The notes under the pieces were generated by a model. It made no database searches, was not told the origin of the DNA, and saw only the letters and a list, made by a program, of their open reading frames with translations. Of a stretch of 62,858 nt of DNA, positions 1-8,510 are shown piece by piece. The stretch is from Nitrospirae bacterium MYbinv3. Lineage in GTDB: Bacteria > Nitrospirota > Thermodesulfovibrionia > Thermodesulfovibrionales > Magnetobacteriaceae. The stretch spans positions 1-62,858 of the forward strand of contig PEAB01000012.1 in the NCBI GenBank assembly GCA_002753395.1, read 5' to 3'. How positions within the stretch are numbered: position 1 is the first letter of the stretch; the number at the start of each line of letters is the position of its first letter. The position numbers and the translations under genes are program-made.

Positions 1-96
1 TGCTTTTCATCATGAACAACCCAAAGGATAGTAAATATAGATTCATCCCTGCCTTCCTCAAAACACTTAGCTTGTCGCTACAAAGGAGGATATAAA

Positions 97-267
97 ATGA
101 TTACACTTCAGCCAAAATATTATTCATTTGCAAGAAAAACTTCAGACTCTTGCTGTCTTAAAAAAAACATTAACGGACAGGACGTGGCCAAATACAGACC
201 ACAACCAAGAATAGCTACGTATAGATTTTTATGTGAGGCAACGAGTTCTATTTCGTATAGATTTTAG
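97..267 (+). CDS. small hypothetical protein, 56 aa
   Basis: A short reading frame begins with ATG seven bases after a strong ribosome binding site (AAAGGAGG at 82-89) and runs 56 codons to TAG. The product has two adjacent cysteines near residues 19-20 and no recognisable domain or clear membrane segment. Its last third is encoded by part of a roughly 23-base direct repeat (218-241 and 254-276), so the C-terminus may be repeat-derived. Only the strong Shine-Dalgarno sequence supports it; it could be a decayed fragment. Confidence 0.35.
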   Translation: MITLQPKYYSFARKTSDSCCLKKNINGQDVAKYRPQPRIATYRFLCEATSSISYRF

Positions 268-276
268 ATGAGGCAA
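218..276 (+). repeat. two-copy direct repeat, about 23 bp
   Basis: Two nearly identical blocks share CGTATAGATTTT followed by a short variable step and then GAGGCAA, at 218-241 and 254-276, separated by 12 bases. The first copy lies inside the 56-codon frame and the second covers its stop codon. A binding site pair or the edge of a decayed repeat are both possible. Confidence 0.5.
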
Positions 277-367
277 TTCGCCCTATATTAATATTCCTCC
301 TTCCTGTTGTATAATAACCCTTGTACTATTAGTACTGGATTGAATAAATATATTCGGAGGGTGAGGT

Positions 368-856
368 ATGGCGGCAAAGGTAACTGAAGTATTTGACGAC
401 TTGGTAAAAGTTGCTGGCAAATTTGTCGAAAAGCAGAAGGGAGCATGGGATCACTCGGCATGGTTGGACTTCCTGTCCGGTGTCCAAAAGAAGGGCTTGA
501 TCATGTCTGAGGACGTACAGCGTTATATAGGTTCGATGCTCGAATCTATGAAAAAACTATACAACGCTTCAATGGTATCTGAAAACGTTAAAAACATTGT
601 ATCAGACATATCCGAGTATACCGTTGAGTTTATAAAAAAGACTAAGGGTGTATGGGATAACAAAGAAGGAGAAGTTTTCTTGAAAGAGCTCCAGAGAAGA
701 GGCATTGAGTTGACCGATGAGACGAAATCGTATCTTGGCGGGGTACTAGAATCCGTTAAGAAGGTGTATGATTTTTCCCTCAGGACCAAGGAAACATACA
801 CCGGACAAACCACTGATAAATCAGGCTCAGAAACTGAACAACAAAGCGAAAAATAA
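368..856 (+). CDS. hypothetical protein with an internal duplication, 162 aa
   Basis: The product is hydrophilic and probably all-helical, with no signal peptide or membrane segment. It consists of two homologous units of about 60 residues, roughly 9-68 and 78-136. Each has a V-F-[VI]-[EK]-K-[QT]-K-G-[AV]-W-D core, a QR/QK-[KR]-G-[LI] step, a Y-[IL]-G-[SG]-[MV]-L-E-S-[MV]-K-K-[LV]-Y end, and a polar C-terminal tail. The start is supported by GGAGGGTGAGGT just upstream. A TATAAT-like box lies at 310-315. The family is not recognised; a helical scaffold or phasin-like role would be a guess. Confidence 0.7.
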   Translation: MAAKVTEVFDDLVKVAGKFVEKQKGAWDHSAWLDFLSGVQKKGLIMSEDVQRYIGSMLESMKKLYNASMVSENVKNIVSDISEYTVEFIKKTKGVWDNKEGEVFLKELQRRGIELTDETKSYLGGVLESVKKVYDFSLRTKETYTGQTTDKSGSETEQQSEK

Positions 857-1085
857 TATCATCTACTTAGACTTGAGACTGTTTTAGAGGCTGAGCTTGA
901 TTAACTACAGCGTATTTTAAGAAGTTACGAAGCTCCGGCATATACGGAAGCCGCCACCACTTCAAACGTCAGGGGACAATCGATATCGGTGGTGGCGCTG
1001 TGTTAAAGCCACCAACAGGGGGGCTGCGTTCTTGCATATCAGGAAGGTTTGGGATTAAATGGTTGGAATTAAGAGCTGGGTTGTC

Positions 1086-1414
1086 GGGTGCATAAGAATT
1101 TCATGGTGGTTTTTTGGAATAGAAGGAGGACTTTGTCTCTTTAACGCAGGGGTTCGTAACCCCCTCCCTCAGACCTAATACTGTTGACTTAAGGCTGTGA
1201 AAATGTAAAAAACAATAGAGAGGGCTTTGCCCTCCCTAGACCCACCCACAAGGGGACCAGTCCCCTTGACCCCGTAAATAATCTTAGTTCGTATCCTTCC
1301 ACAGCCTGCCCCTGGCTTGAACAGGGGTAAACAGGAATCCAGAAAGCGTAAAAGCATAGTTACCATGAAATATAGAGGAGAGACCTTAGTTCCAATGTTT
1401 TTCTTATACACTGG
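1086..1414. repeat. composite of dispersed palindromic repeats
   Basis: The 674-base gap between the duplicated-helix protein and the first response regulator is mostly repeat. A GGGTGCATAAGAA terminus lies at 1086-1098 and a degenerate opposite terminus (TTCTTATACAC) near 1402-1412. Between them are GGGTTCGTAACCCC (near 1150), GAGGGCTTTGCCCTCC (near 1220), AAGGGGACCAGTCCCCTT (near 1250) and, near 1325-1362, a degenerate GGAATCCAG-type copy of the second MITE family in inverse orientation. No credible gene is seen in this gap. Confidence 0.7.
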
Positions 1415-1530
1415 GCTGTCCATTGGTTTTCCTTTTTTGTTAAAATATGAAAAGCATATATGAGCATAATGGTTTTACTTAGGTGATGTAACCAGATGAA
1501 CGTTAGGCTTCTTGACGAGAAAGGGACACA

Positions 1531-1920
1531 ATGAGTAAGAAAAAGGTTCTAATAATAGACGATGAAGAAATCGTAAGGATAAGCTGCAAGAGAGTACTTG
1601 AGACTGAAGGCTACGACGTGGCTTTAGCATCATCAGGACCGATGGCGCTTGGGTTTATAACAATGGAGAGCTATGACCTGGTAATCACAGACCTTATGAT
1701 GCCAGATATGGATGGTTTTGAACTTCTCAGCACCATACGAAACAAATGGCCTTCATTAAAGGTTGTTGTTATGACAGGTTACGGCACAGATGAGACCAAC
1801 GTTAAGTCTGTCGAGTTAGGGGCAGACGTCTTTTTAAAGAAGCCTTTTCTCCCCGAACAACTGCTTACCGTTGCCAGTTCAACAATCAGTACGGAGGGGT
1901 TCTCCTTGTTTGGAGACTAA
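1531..1920 (+). CDS. single-domain response regulator (CheY-like)
   Basis: A stand-alone receiver of 129 residues. The acidic pair is D10-D11, the phosphoacceptor is D54 in TDLMMPDMDGFE, the switch threonine is T82 and the conserved lysine is K104 (KKPF). There is no output domain, so it must act through protein contact or phosphotransfer. It opens a run of three receivers that all contain an S-C-K-R-[VI]-L motif near residue 18, suggesting local duplication. No histidine kinase adjoins. Its neighbours suggest it signals to the redox proteins downstream. Confidence 0.93.
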   Translation: MSKKKVLIIDDEEIVRISCKRVLETEGYDVALASSGPMALGFITMESYDLVITDLMMPDMDGFELLSTIRNKWPSLKVVVMTGYGTDETNVKSVELGADVFLKKPFLPEQLLTVASSTISTEGFSLFGD

Positions 1921-2027
1921 CAGGTACCTGCTTATAAATCATACGAGTATACTAAAGAACCCCGCTATTGAAGAAAGAGTCCCGGAGATGACAAGAGACC
2001 AAAAAATAGAGCAACGGAGGTAACAAC

Positions 2028-2792
2028 ATGGGAAAAGGTTCAATCCTGATACTTGATGACGATTCCGTCATAACAATGAGCTGCAAACGGATCTTAGGAG
2101 CTGAGGGCTTTGACATTGTTACTGCAAACAATGGGCACGAGGCCATAAATCAGCTTGGCAAAGACGAATACGACCTCTTGATCTCAGACATAAGGCTGCC
2201 AGATATAAACGGTATAGGCGTACTTAAGGAGGCAAAGATCATAAACCCCAAAACGGACGTTGTTATGATAACGGGGTATCCGACCCTGGATGATGCCAGA
2301 CAGTGTATCAAGCTTGGTGCCTTCGAGTACGTTGAAAAACCCTTCACACCAGACTTTATGATCAACATCGCTAAGAAGATATTTGACAAGCGCGGGTGGG
2401 TACTGCGCCAGTCATACATAAACGAGTTCAGAGATTATATAGTGCCTCTACGGGGTGGTGAGAACAAACATATATATTATAAGGAAGGGGTTTGGGCTAG
2501 ACCACTGGGGGACAACATGTGGGAGATGGGCTGTGATCTGCGCGACCAGGTCTCATGCGGGGAACTCATGTACATAGACTTCATAAGAGACCTTGATTAC
2601 GTAAAAGGAGGAGATCCCTTTGCCAGGCTGCTTTCCAGCTCAGGCAGGGTTGTGGAACTCTTGTCGCCAATGAGTGCAGATATCAAGGAGGTAAACTTCA
2701 AGGCCAACGACGTACTGTCATCGCTGATGACTGACCACCTGTCAGAGGGGTGGCTGCTATGGCTGGCAAGGGTGTTTCCTATAGAGAAATAA
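2028..2792 (+). CDS. response regulator fused to a glycine-cleavage H-protein-like domain
   Basis: Residues 1-125 are an intact receiver (acidic D10-D12, phosphoacceptor D54 in SDIRLPDING, K-P-F near 105). Residues from about 150 follow the H-protein (GcvH) fold pattern: an opening V-W/W-V strand, G-D, then a central G-x-L-x-[YF]-[IV]-D, K-G-G-D, L-L-S-P-M-S, E-V-N and a final E-G-W-L. The lysine that carries lipoate in true H-proteins is missing, with glycine aligned there and no nearby lysine. It therefore cannot work as a classical lipoyl carrier. A clear ribosome site (CGGAGG) precedes the start. A docking or regulatory domain for the following redox subunits is inferred. Confidence 0.8.
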   Translation: MGKGSILILDDDSVITMSCKRILGAEGFDIVTANNGHEAINQLGKDEYDLLISDIRLPDINGIGVLKEAKIINPKTDVVMITGYPTLDDARQCIKLGAFEYVEKPFTPDFMINIAKKIFDKRGWVLRQSYINEFRDYIVPLRGGENKHIYYKEGVWARPLGDNMWEMGCDLRDQVSCGELMYIDFIRDLDYVKGGDPFARLLSSSGRVVELLSPMSADIKEVNFKANDVLSSLMTDHLSEGWLLWLARVFPIEK

Positions 2793-2872
2793 CGCATACA
2801 TCAGAGATCGGACACAGAATCAAATATCAATAGCCTGACCGTATCAGGCTACAGGAGGAAACAATATAAATT

Positions 2873-3739
2873 ATGGAAGGCAAAATTCTTATTGTTGACG
2901 ACGACCGCATAATCGTTGAAAGCTGTAAACGTGTACTGCAAAGCTCAGGTGTAGATATCACCGTCACCACATCTTCAGTTGTCGCTGTAGACCTAATCGC
3001 AAACAATGAATACGACGTTGTAATAACCGACATTATGATGCCAGAGATAGACGGCTTCGAGCTGATCAAAAAGATAAAAGAAGTAAGACCCGCTACAGGT
3101 ATCGTGGTCATAACAGGCTATCCAAACCAGCAAAATATCCAGGACGCCCTGCAGCTTGGCATCATAGACTATCTACCCAAACCCTTTACACCAAACGTCC
3201 TGACCGACATCGTGTCCAAGGCCCTTGATGTAGCGAAGAAACTCAAACCATTTATACCTGAGCCATCAGTTGAAATAGAATCAAAGGCCAAGTCTGAAGA
3301 GTTAAAGTCCATCATAGATAAATACAAAAACACCCCTGGCAGCCTGATAACCGTTCTTGCTCAGGCACAGGGGGTGATCGGTTACCTGCCGCCATCCGTG
3401 CAGAGGCTTATAGCCAAGGGCCTCAGGGTCCCTGTAAGTGAGGTACACTCGGTCGTCTCCTTTTATCCCTACTTTACAATGAAGATACGAGGTAAGCACA
3501 ACATAAAGGTGTGTGTAGGAGCGGCCTGTTACGCCAAAAGGTCCAACGAAATCCTAAATAGACTAAAGGAGACACTTGAGTTTAACGATGACCATGTTAC
3601 CCAGGACAGGTTGTTTTCATATGAGGAGGTCAGATGCCTTGGGGCGTGCGGCTATGCCGCCGTCGTTGAGATCGATAACGACACACATGGAGCCGTGGAG
3701 CCAGAGGGCGTTAGCACACTACTAAAACAATATAACTGA
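2873..3739 (+). CDS. response regulator fused to a NuoE-type [2Fe-2S] thioredoxin-like domain
   Basis: Residues 1-125 form a receiver (D9-D10 pair, phosphoacceptor in TDIMMPEIDGFE, K-P-F motif). Residues from about 140 form the whole 24-kDa NADH dehydrogenase/hydrogenase gamma module: an N-terminal helical part with the L-P-P-S-V-Q step, then ligands C-x4-C (CVGAAC) and C-x3-C (CLGAC) for one [2Fe-2S] cluster. Ordinary NuoE or HydC proteins lack a receiver. The next gene is the NuoF-like partner 10 bases on, with GAGGAGG between. Phosphorylation-controlled electron transfer or complex assembly is inferred. Confidence 0.9.
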   Translation: MEGKILIVDDDRIIVESCKRVLQSSGVDITVTTSSVVAVDLIANNEYDVVITDIMMPEIDGFELIKKIKEVRPATGIVVITGYPNQQNIQDALQLGIIDYLPKPFTPNVLTDIVSKALDVAKKLKPFIPEPSVEIESKAKSEELKSIIDKYKNTPGSLITVLAQAQGVIGYLPPSVQRLIAKGLRVPVSEVHSVVSFYPYFTMKIRGKHNIKVCVGAACYAKRSNEILNRLKETLEFNDDHVTQDRLFSYEEVRCLGACGYAAVVEIDNDTHGAVEPEGVSTLLKQYN

Positions 3740-3749
3740 GGAGGATGTT

Positions 3750-5657
3750 ATGGCAGGACTGACCATAGACGAGCTTACTAGAATAAAAGAAACCTACAAA
3801 GATCCCTCACAAGGTGATACGAAATATAATGTCATCCTCTGTGGAGGCTCAGGGTGCAGGGCTAAAGGCAGCCTAAAGATCAAAGCGGCTATTGAAAAAC
3901 AACTAGAAGACAAGGGTAACGGCAGCCTGATCTCAATTCATCTTACAGGGTGTAACGGGTTCTGTGCTCAGGGTCCTGTTATGAAAGTCTATCCAGGGGG
4001 GATTTTATATCAGAGCTTTAAGGAACAAGACGTCTCAGCCATTGTAGAGGAGCACTTTCTAAATAACCGGCCAGTTGAGAAACTCCTATACAAGGACAAC
4101 AAAGACCCCAAGGGTAAAACCACTATTGCCTCCACACAGGATATACCGTTTTATAAGCTACAGCATCAACGTGTACTTAAAAACAGGGGCTTCATTGACC
4201 CCGATGATATAAATGACTACATTGGCCGCGACGGTTATATGGCCCTGGTAAAGGCTGTAACACTGATGGAGCCGCATGACATCCTCAGATCTGTCAAGGA
4301 CAGCGGCCTCAGAGGTCGGGGCGGCGGCGGTTTTCCAACTGGTATGAAATGGGAGATTGCCTCAAAGGCAAGCGGCCCAAAGACCGATAGATGGCCGGTA
4401 ACCCAAAAGTTCCTCATCTGTAACGCCGGACCAATCTCTAGAAGCATCGTCGAAATAGACCCGCACCTCATCATAGAAGGCATGGTCATTGCCGCCAGGG
4501 CTATGGGAGCCACACAGGGTTACATATACGTCAGAGAACCTGACAACCTTTTTATTGTAAACAGGCTCAATACAACCCTGAAAAAGGCCAGAGAATGCGG
4601 TTTCATAGGAGAGAATATTTTAAACACGGGCTTTGATTTCGACAATGCGTTATCTATGGGGGCCGGTACGTTTATATGCGGTGAGGAAACGGCAATGCTC
4701 AACTCTATGGAGGGAAAACGCGGATATCCAACGTCTAAACCTCCATATCCGGCTACCAAGGGGTTGTGGGGTTATCCCACGGCCGTTGACAACGCCGAGA
4801 CCTTTGCCAACGTCCCTCAGATCATATTACATGACCCAGCGTGGTTCAGGCAGCTTGGCACAGAAGACTCGCCGGGGACGAAGATCTTCACACTGACTGG
4901 CGAGGTCAACACCAACGGCCTTATCGAGGTAGACATGGGGATCACGTTTCGCAGCATAGTCTTTGATATCGGCGGTGGGATGAAGAAAAAGAAGACCTTT
5001 AAGGCACTGAGCATAGGTGGCTCAACCGGCGGGTTCATCCCTGAAAGCCTGCTCGACATAAGGGCCTCTTACGCAGACGTTGTAAACGCCGGCACGATCA
5101 TGGGCTCAGGCAATCTCGTTGTCATGGACAACAACTCTTGCATGGTACACACCGCCATGTACGCAATGGAGTTTGCCACAGGTGAGTCTTGTGGTAAGTG
5201 TGTGCCTTGCCGCATTGGGACTAAGGTCATGTATGACAAGCTAATAAGTATAACAGAAGGCAGCGGTGTTATGAAAGACGTTGAGACGCTGCACGACTTG
5301 GCCGCCGAGGTCAAACGCACATCGCTATGTGGCTTTGGGCAGACCAACCCTCTTGCTGTACTCACCACTATAAAGTATTTTACAGACGAATACGAATCCC
5401 ACATCAAGGACAAGTGGTGCAAGGCAGGAAGGTGTAAGAAGCTGTGCACCTTTTACATAGACCAAAGCGTATGTACCGGCTGCACGTCATGTGCCCGTAA
5501 ATGTCCTCAAAACGCCATCGCAGGTGAGAAAAAGAAACCCCATGAAGTCGATCAGGCGCTGTGCGTTAAGTGCAGGAGCTGCTATGAGACATGCACGTTT
5601 GGGGCAGTCAAGATAGGGCCAAGAAATATGTTTGAATCCCAGGAGATTAAGCCATGA
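3750..5657 (+). CDS. NuoF/HydB-like flavin-FeS subunit with altered NADH-site loop
   Basis: Domain order matches the large bifurcating-type beta subunit (HydB/HndC): an N-terminal [2Fe-2S] thioredoxin-like domain (about 25-110, C-x4-C and C-x3-C), the FMN domain (G-R-G-G-G-G-F-P), a G-A-G-T-F-I-C-G-E-E motif, a 4Fe-4S site (ESCGKCVPC plus LCGFGQ), and a C-terminal two-cluster ferredoxin domain. The family loop after C-N, normally about D-E-G-D-P-G-A-F-M-D-R and lining FMN/NADH, is replaced by A-G-P-I-S-R-S and is about six residues shorter. NADH oxidation is therefore doubtful. It overlaps the next gene by 4 bases, implying translational coupling. Confidence 0.88.
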   Translation: MAGLTIDELTRIKETYKDPSQGDTKYNVILCGGSGCRAKGSLKIKAAIEKQLEDKGNGSLISIHLTGCNGFCAQGPVMKVYPGGILYQSFKEQDVSAIVEEHFLNNRPVEKLLYKDNKDPKGKTTIASTQDIPFYKLQHQRVLKNRGFIDPDDINDYIGRDGYMALVKAVTLMEPHDILRSVKDSGLRGRGGGGFPTGMKWEIASKASGPKTDRWPVTQKFLICNAGPISRSIVEIDPHLIIEGMVIAARAMGATQGYIYVREPDNLFIVNRLNTTLKKARECGFIGENILNTGFDFDNALSMGAGTFICGEETAMLNSMEGKRGYPTSKPPYPATKGLWGYPTAVDNAETFANVPQIILHDPAWFRQLGTEDSPGTKIFTLTGEVNTNGLIEVDMGITFRSIVFDIGGGMKKKKTFKALSIGGSTGGFIPESLLDIRASYADVVNAGTIMGSGNLVVMDNNSCMVHTAMYAMEFATGESCGKCVPCRIGTKVMYDKLISITEGSGVMKDVETLHDLAAEVKRTSLCGFGQTNPLAVLTTIKYFTDEYESHIKDKWCKAGRCKKLCTFYIDQSVCTGCTSCARKCPQNAIAGEKKKPHEVDQALCVKCRSCYETCTFGAVKIGPRNMFESQEIKP

Positions 5658-8137
5658 TAGAGTTTATTATAGACGATAATAAGGTCGCAGTAGAGAAAAA
5701 TACTACGATCTTAAAGGCTGCATTAGATAACAACATCTACATACCCCATCTGTGTTGGGACAGGCGTTTGACGCCTTTTGGCGGGTGCCGTATGTGTCTG
5801 GTTGAGATAGAGGGGCATAGCCGTTTCTTTGCCTCCTGTGCCACCCCTGCGGAGAACGGGATGGTCGTGCATACCCAGACGGAGGAGATCCTCAAGGCGA
5901 GAAAGATGGTGCTAGACCTGCTCTTGGTGCATCACCCCTTGGATTGTCCTATCTGTGACAAGGCTGGTAATTGTCAGCTCCAGGACCTTGCCTACAAGTA
6001 TGGCCCCTCTGTAAGCAAGTTTGTTGGAGAGAGACACAATGCCCCTGAGGATATCACAAACCCTTTGATAGAGCGCAATCCCAACAGGTGCATCATGTGT
6101 GGCAGGTGCGTTAAGGTGTGCTGGGAACACCAGGGGGTTGGGGCAATAAACTTCATAGACAGGGGTTTTGGCACTAAGATAAGTCCACCGTTTGAAGAGA
6201 CCCTCAACTGTGAGTTCTGCGGTCAGTGCATAGACAGTTGTCCCGTTGGGGCGCTTGGAAGCAAGCCCTTCAGACACAGGGCCAGTGCCTGGTTCTTGGA
6301 ACACAAGAACAACATCTGCCCATACTGTGCCGTTGGCTGCGTTATAAAATTTGACATCAGAGAGGGCAGGATACTCAATGCCCAGGGGGATGCCGTTAAA
6401 GGTATTAATAAGGGCGACCTGTGCGCTAAGGGTCGGTACGGTTTTGACTTTATATACGCAGAAAACAGGCTTAAGACCCCGTTAATCAGGAAAGATGGTG
6501 AGCTAAAGCAAACAACGTGGGAGGAAGCGGCTTTTTTTGTAGCTCGCCGTCTGCGGCATATCAAGGAAAGTAAAGGGCCTGACAGAATAGGGGCGATAGG
6601 CTCACCAAGGTGCACAAACGAGGACAATTACATGCTTCAGAGGTTTATGCGTGAGGTGGTAGGCACAAACAACATAGATTCATCGGCCAGTCTCGGCTAT
6701 GGCAGGATACATAAGGCCGTTGATATGACCTTTGGCCTAAGCAGCCTCCCCATCGACCATAACAGTCCTATAGACAAGGACGTCATCCTGCTGCTTGAAT
6801 CAGACGTGACATCCACACATCCTATTTGGGGATTGAAGTTCATCGAGGCAAAGCAAAAAGGCTCAAGGCTGATTGTGGCCGACCCCAGGGAGACCAAGCT
6901 CTCCCGTCATGCCCAGACCTGGTTAAGGATAAGACCGGGGACGTCGCAGGCGCTAGTCTACGGCATAATGAAACTTGGCATTGACGAGGGGCTGCCAGCA
7001 AGGGTTCAGATGACCACCGGTATTGGCAATTATGCCGAGATGGCCAGCATGGTACGTGAGTTTACCCCTGAGGTGGTGTCTGACATTACCGGTATAGATA
7101 AGAATGAGTTTGTGGATGCAGCCTATGAGTTTCTAAATGCCCAAAGGCGGCTTGTCGTGTTGACCGTCTGTCCGGCTGACAACAATAAGGGGTTGGACAC
7201 AGCGCTGGCCGCCTCCAATCTTGTGATGTTTACAGGTGATGGCCCAGCAGCGCTTCAGATGCCCGCTGAGTATTCTAACACGTTTGGTATCTGGAAGATG
7301 GGTATAACCCCCGACTATCTGCCCGGGTACAGAAAGATAGATGACAATCCTGGCAAGGATCTTTATACTATGCTCTACGAACCAGATCAGATAGATGCAC
7401 TGTACATAATGGGAGAGGACCCGTTGATAGCCTTCCCAAACCTCAAGAGACTCGAACAGACCATCGAGAATCTTGACCTTCTTGTGGTTCAAGACATCAG
7501 GCTTACGGAGACGTCTCGTTATGCGCACGTCGTACTGCCGGCAACGAGCTGGTCTGAGAAGGACGGTACTTTTATCAGCGCCTCTGGTCAGAGTCAGAAG
7601 GTCAACAAGATTGTTTCACCCGCTGGCGATGCGATCCCTGACTGGCAGATATTTAGAAACCTGTACCGTGTGATGCACACCCCCATAAAGATAGAGAGCC
7701 TAAAGGATTTACAGGAGGAAATTGCAGCAATTGACGTACACCCAGGGAAACAGAAGTGGAACTATATCCCCAAGCCATTTAAACTCATTCGAGATCCCAA
7801 GTATCCGCTTTCAATGGTTACGGGCAATCTTATGCAGCACTCAGGAGCGTTGTCTGTAATGTCAAAGAGCTTGACGCACGTCTTCTCCGTCGCTTTTATT
7901 CAGATAAGCGAGGCCGATGCTATCAATTATAAGCTCGAGGACGGTGCCCGCGTCTTCATACACTCTGCTGATGGCACAGCCACTACATCGGTACGTATCA
8001 CGGATGAGCTGCCACAGGGGATGCTCTTTGCCCCCATACACTTTAAGCATGGAAGGGTTAATGAGTTGTCATATGCAAATAAGGATGGCAGCATGGCGCC
8101 GGTTAACGTTTACATAGAACCGATCATCGCTGGCTAA
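5654..8137 (+). CDS. NuoG/FdhA-like molybdopterin-fold FeS protein lacking the catalytic Cys/Sec
   Basis: The N-terminus has a plant-type [2Fe-2S] site (C34, C45, C48, C62), then the His-Cys 4Fe-4S site H-x3-C-x2-C-x5-C. Two ferredoxin clusters follow (CIMCGRC..., CEFCGQC...), and then a molybdopterin oxidoreductase part with its own CPYCAVGC...LCAKG cluster. Catalytic formate dehydrogenases have Cys or Sec soon after the N-N-I-D step; here the stretch reads S-A-S-L-G-Y-G-R-I-H with no Cys and no in-frame TGA. It is probably an electron-wiring subunit rather than an active formate dehydrogenase. It follows the NuoE- and NuoF-like genes and should form one complex with them. Confidence 0.85.
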   Translation: MIEFIIDDNKVAVEKNTTILKAALDNNIYIPHLCWDRRLTPFGGCRMCLVEIEGHSRFFASCATPAENGMVVHTQTEEILKARKMVLDLLLVHHPLDCPICDKAGNCQLQDLAYKYGPSVSKFVGERHNAPEDITNPLIERNPNRCIMCGRCVKVCWEHQGVGAINFIDRGFGTKISPPFEETLNCEFCGQCIDSCPVGALGSKPFRHRASAWFLEHKNNICPYCAVGCVIKFDIREGRILNAQGDAVKGINKGDLCAKGRYGFDFIYAENRLKTPLIRKDGELKQTTWEEAAFFVARRLRHIKESKGPDRIGAIGSPRCTNEDNYMLQRFMREVVGTNNIDSSASLGYGRIHKAVDMTFGLSSLPIDHNSPIDKDVILLLESDVTSTHPIWGLKFIEAKQKGSRLIVADPRETKLSRHAQTWLRIRPGTSQALVYGIMKLGIDEGLPARVQMTTGIGNYAEMASMVREFTPEVVSDITGIDKNEFVDAAYEFLNAQRRLVVLTVCPADNNKGLDTALAASNLVMFTGDGPAALQMPAEYSNTFGIWKMGITPDYLPGYRKIDDNPGKDLYTMLYEPDQIDALYIMGEDPLIAFPNLKRLEQTIENLDLLVVQDIRLTETSRYAHVVLPATSWSEKDGTFISASGQSQKVNKIVSPAGDAIPDWQIFRNLYRVMHTPIKIESLKDLQEEIAAIDVHPGKQKWNYIPKPFKLIRDPKYPLSMVTGNLMQHSGALSVMSKSLTHVFSVAFIQISEADAINYKLEDGARVFIHSADGTATTSVRITDELPQGMLFAPIHFKHGRVNELSYANKDGSMAPVNVYIEPIIAG

Positions 8138-8162
8138 GCATTGTGGCAGTATAGAGCTAGAG

Positions 8163-8504
8163 ATGCGCGTGATTATTCAGACATCAGTGTTACTGGTGTT
8201 GTCGAATGTCTTTATGACATTTGCCTGGTATGGCCACCTAAAGAATCTACATAGCAGGCCGTGGTATATTGCAGCCCTGGTAAGCTGGGGCATTGCCCTT
8301 TTTGAGTATTTGATTCAGGTACCTGCCAACAGGATTGGGTTTGATGTGCTGAGTCTGCCACGGCTTAAAATCCTTCAGGAGGTCATAACGTTAAGTGTGT
8401 TTGTGCCTTTTGCGGTGTTTTACATGGGGCAGCCCGTAAAATTAGATTATCTGTGGGCTGCTATGTGTCTTTTGGGTGCGGTGTACTTTGTCTTTCGTGG
8501 ATAG
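8163..8504 (+). CDS. DMT-family small membrane protein (DUF486-like)
   Basis: A 113-residue protein with about four transmembrane helices. The family signature A-W-Y-G-H-L-K runs into a later W-G-I-A-L-F-E-Y and P-A-N-R-I-G segment. This family is widespread and its transport substrate, if any, is unknown. It starts 25 bases after the NuoG-like gene on the same strand and may be cotranscribed, but nothing ties it functionally to the redox complex. Confidence 0.8.
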   Translation: MRVIIQTSVLLVLSNVFMTFAWYGHLKNLHSRPWYIAALVSWGIALFEYLIQVPANRIGFDVLSLPRLKILQEVITLSVFVPFAVFYMGQPVKLDYLWAAMCLLGAVYFVFRG

Positions 8505-8510
8505 CGCTTT

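Noticed and set aside
1175-1423. 82-codon open frame on the minus strand in the first large gap
   Set aside because: It runs through the palindromic repeats, has no ribosome site, and similar frames appear wherever these repeats occur.
2028-2792. Functional lipoyl carrier for glycine cleavage
   Set aside because: The lipoyl lysine is absent and no gcvP or gcvT lies nearby.
5654-8137. Selenocysteine formate dehydrogenase
   Set aside because: No in-frame TGA and no Cys at the catalytic site.
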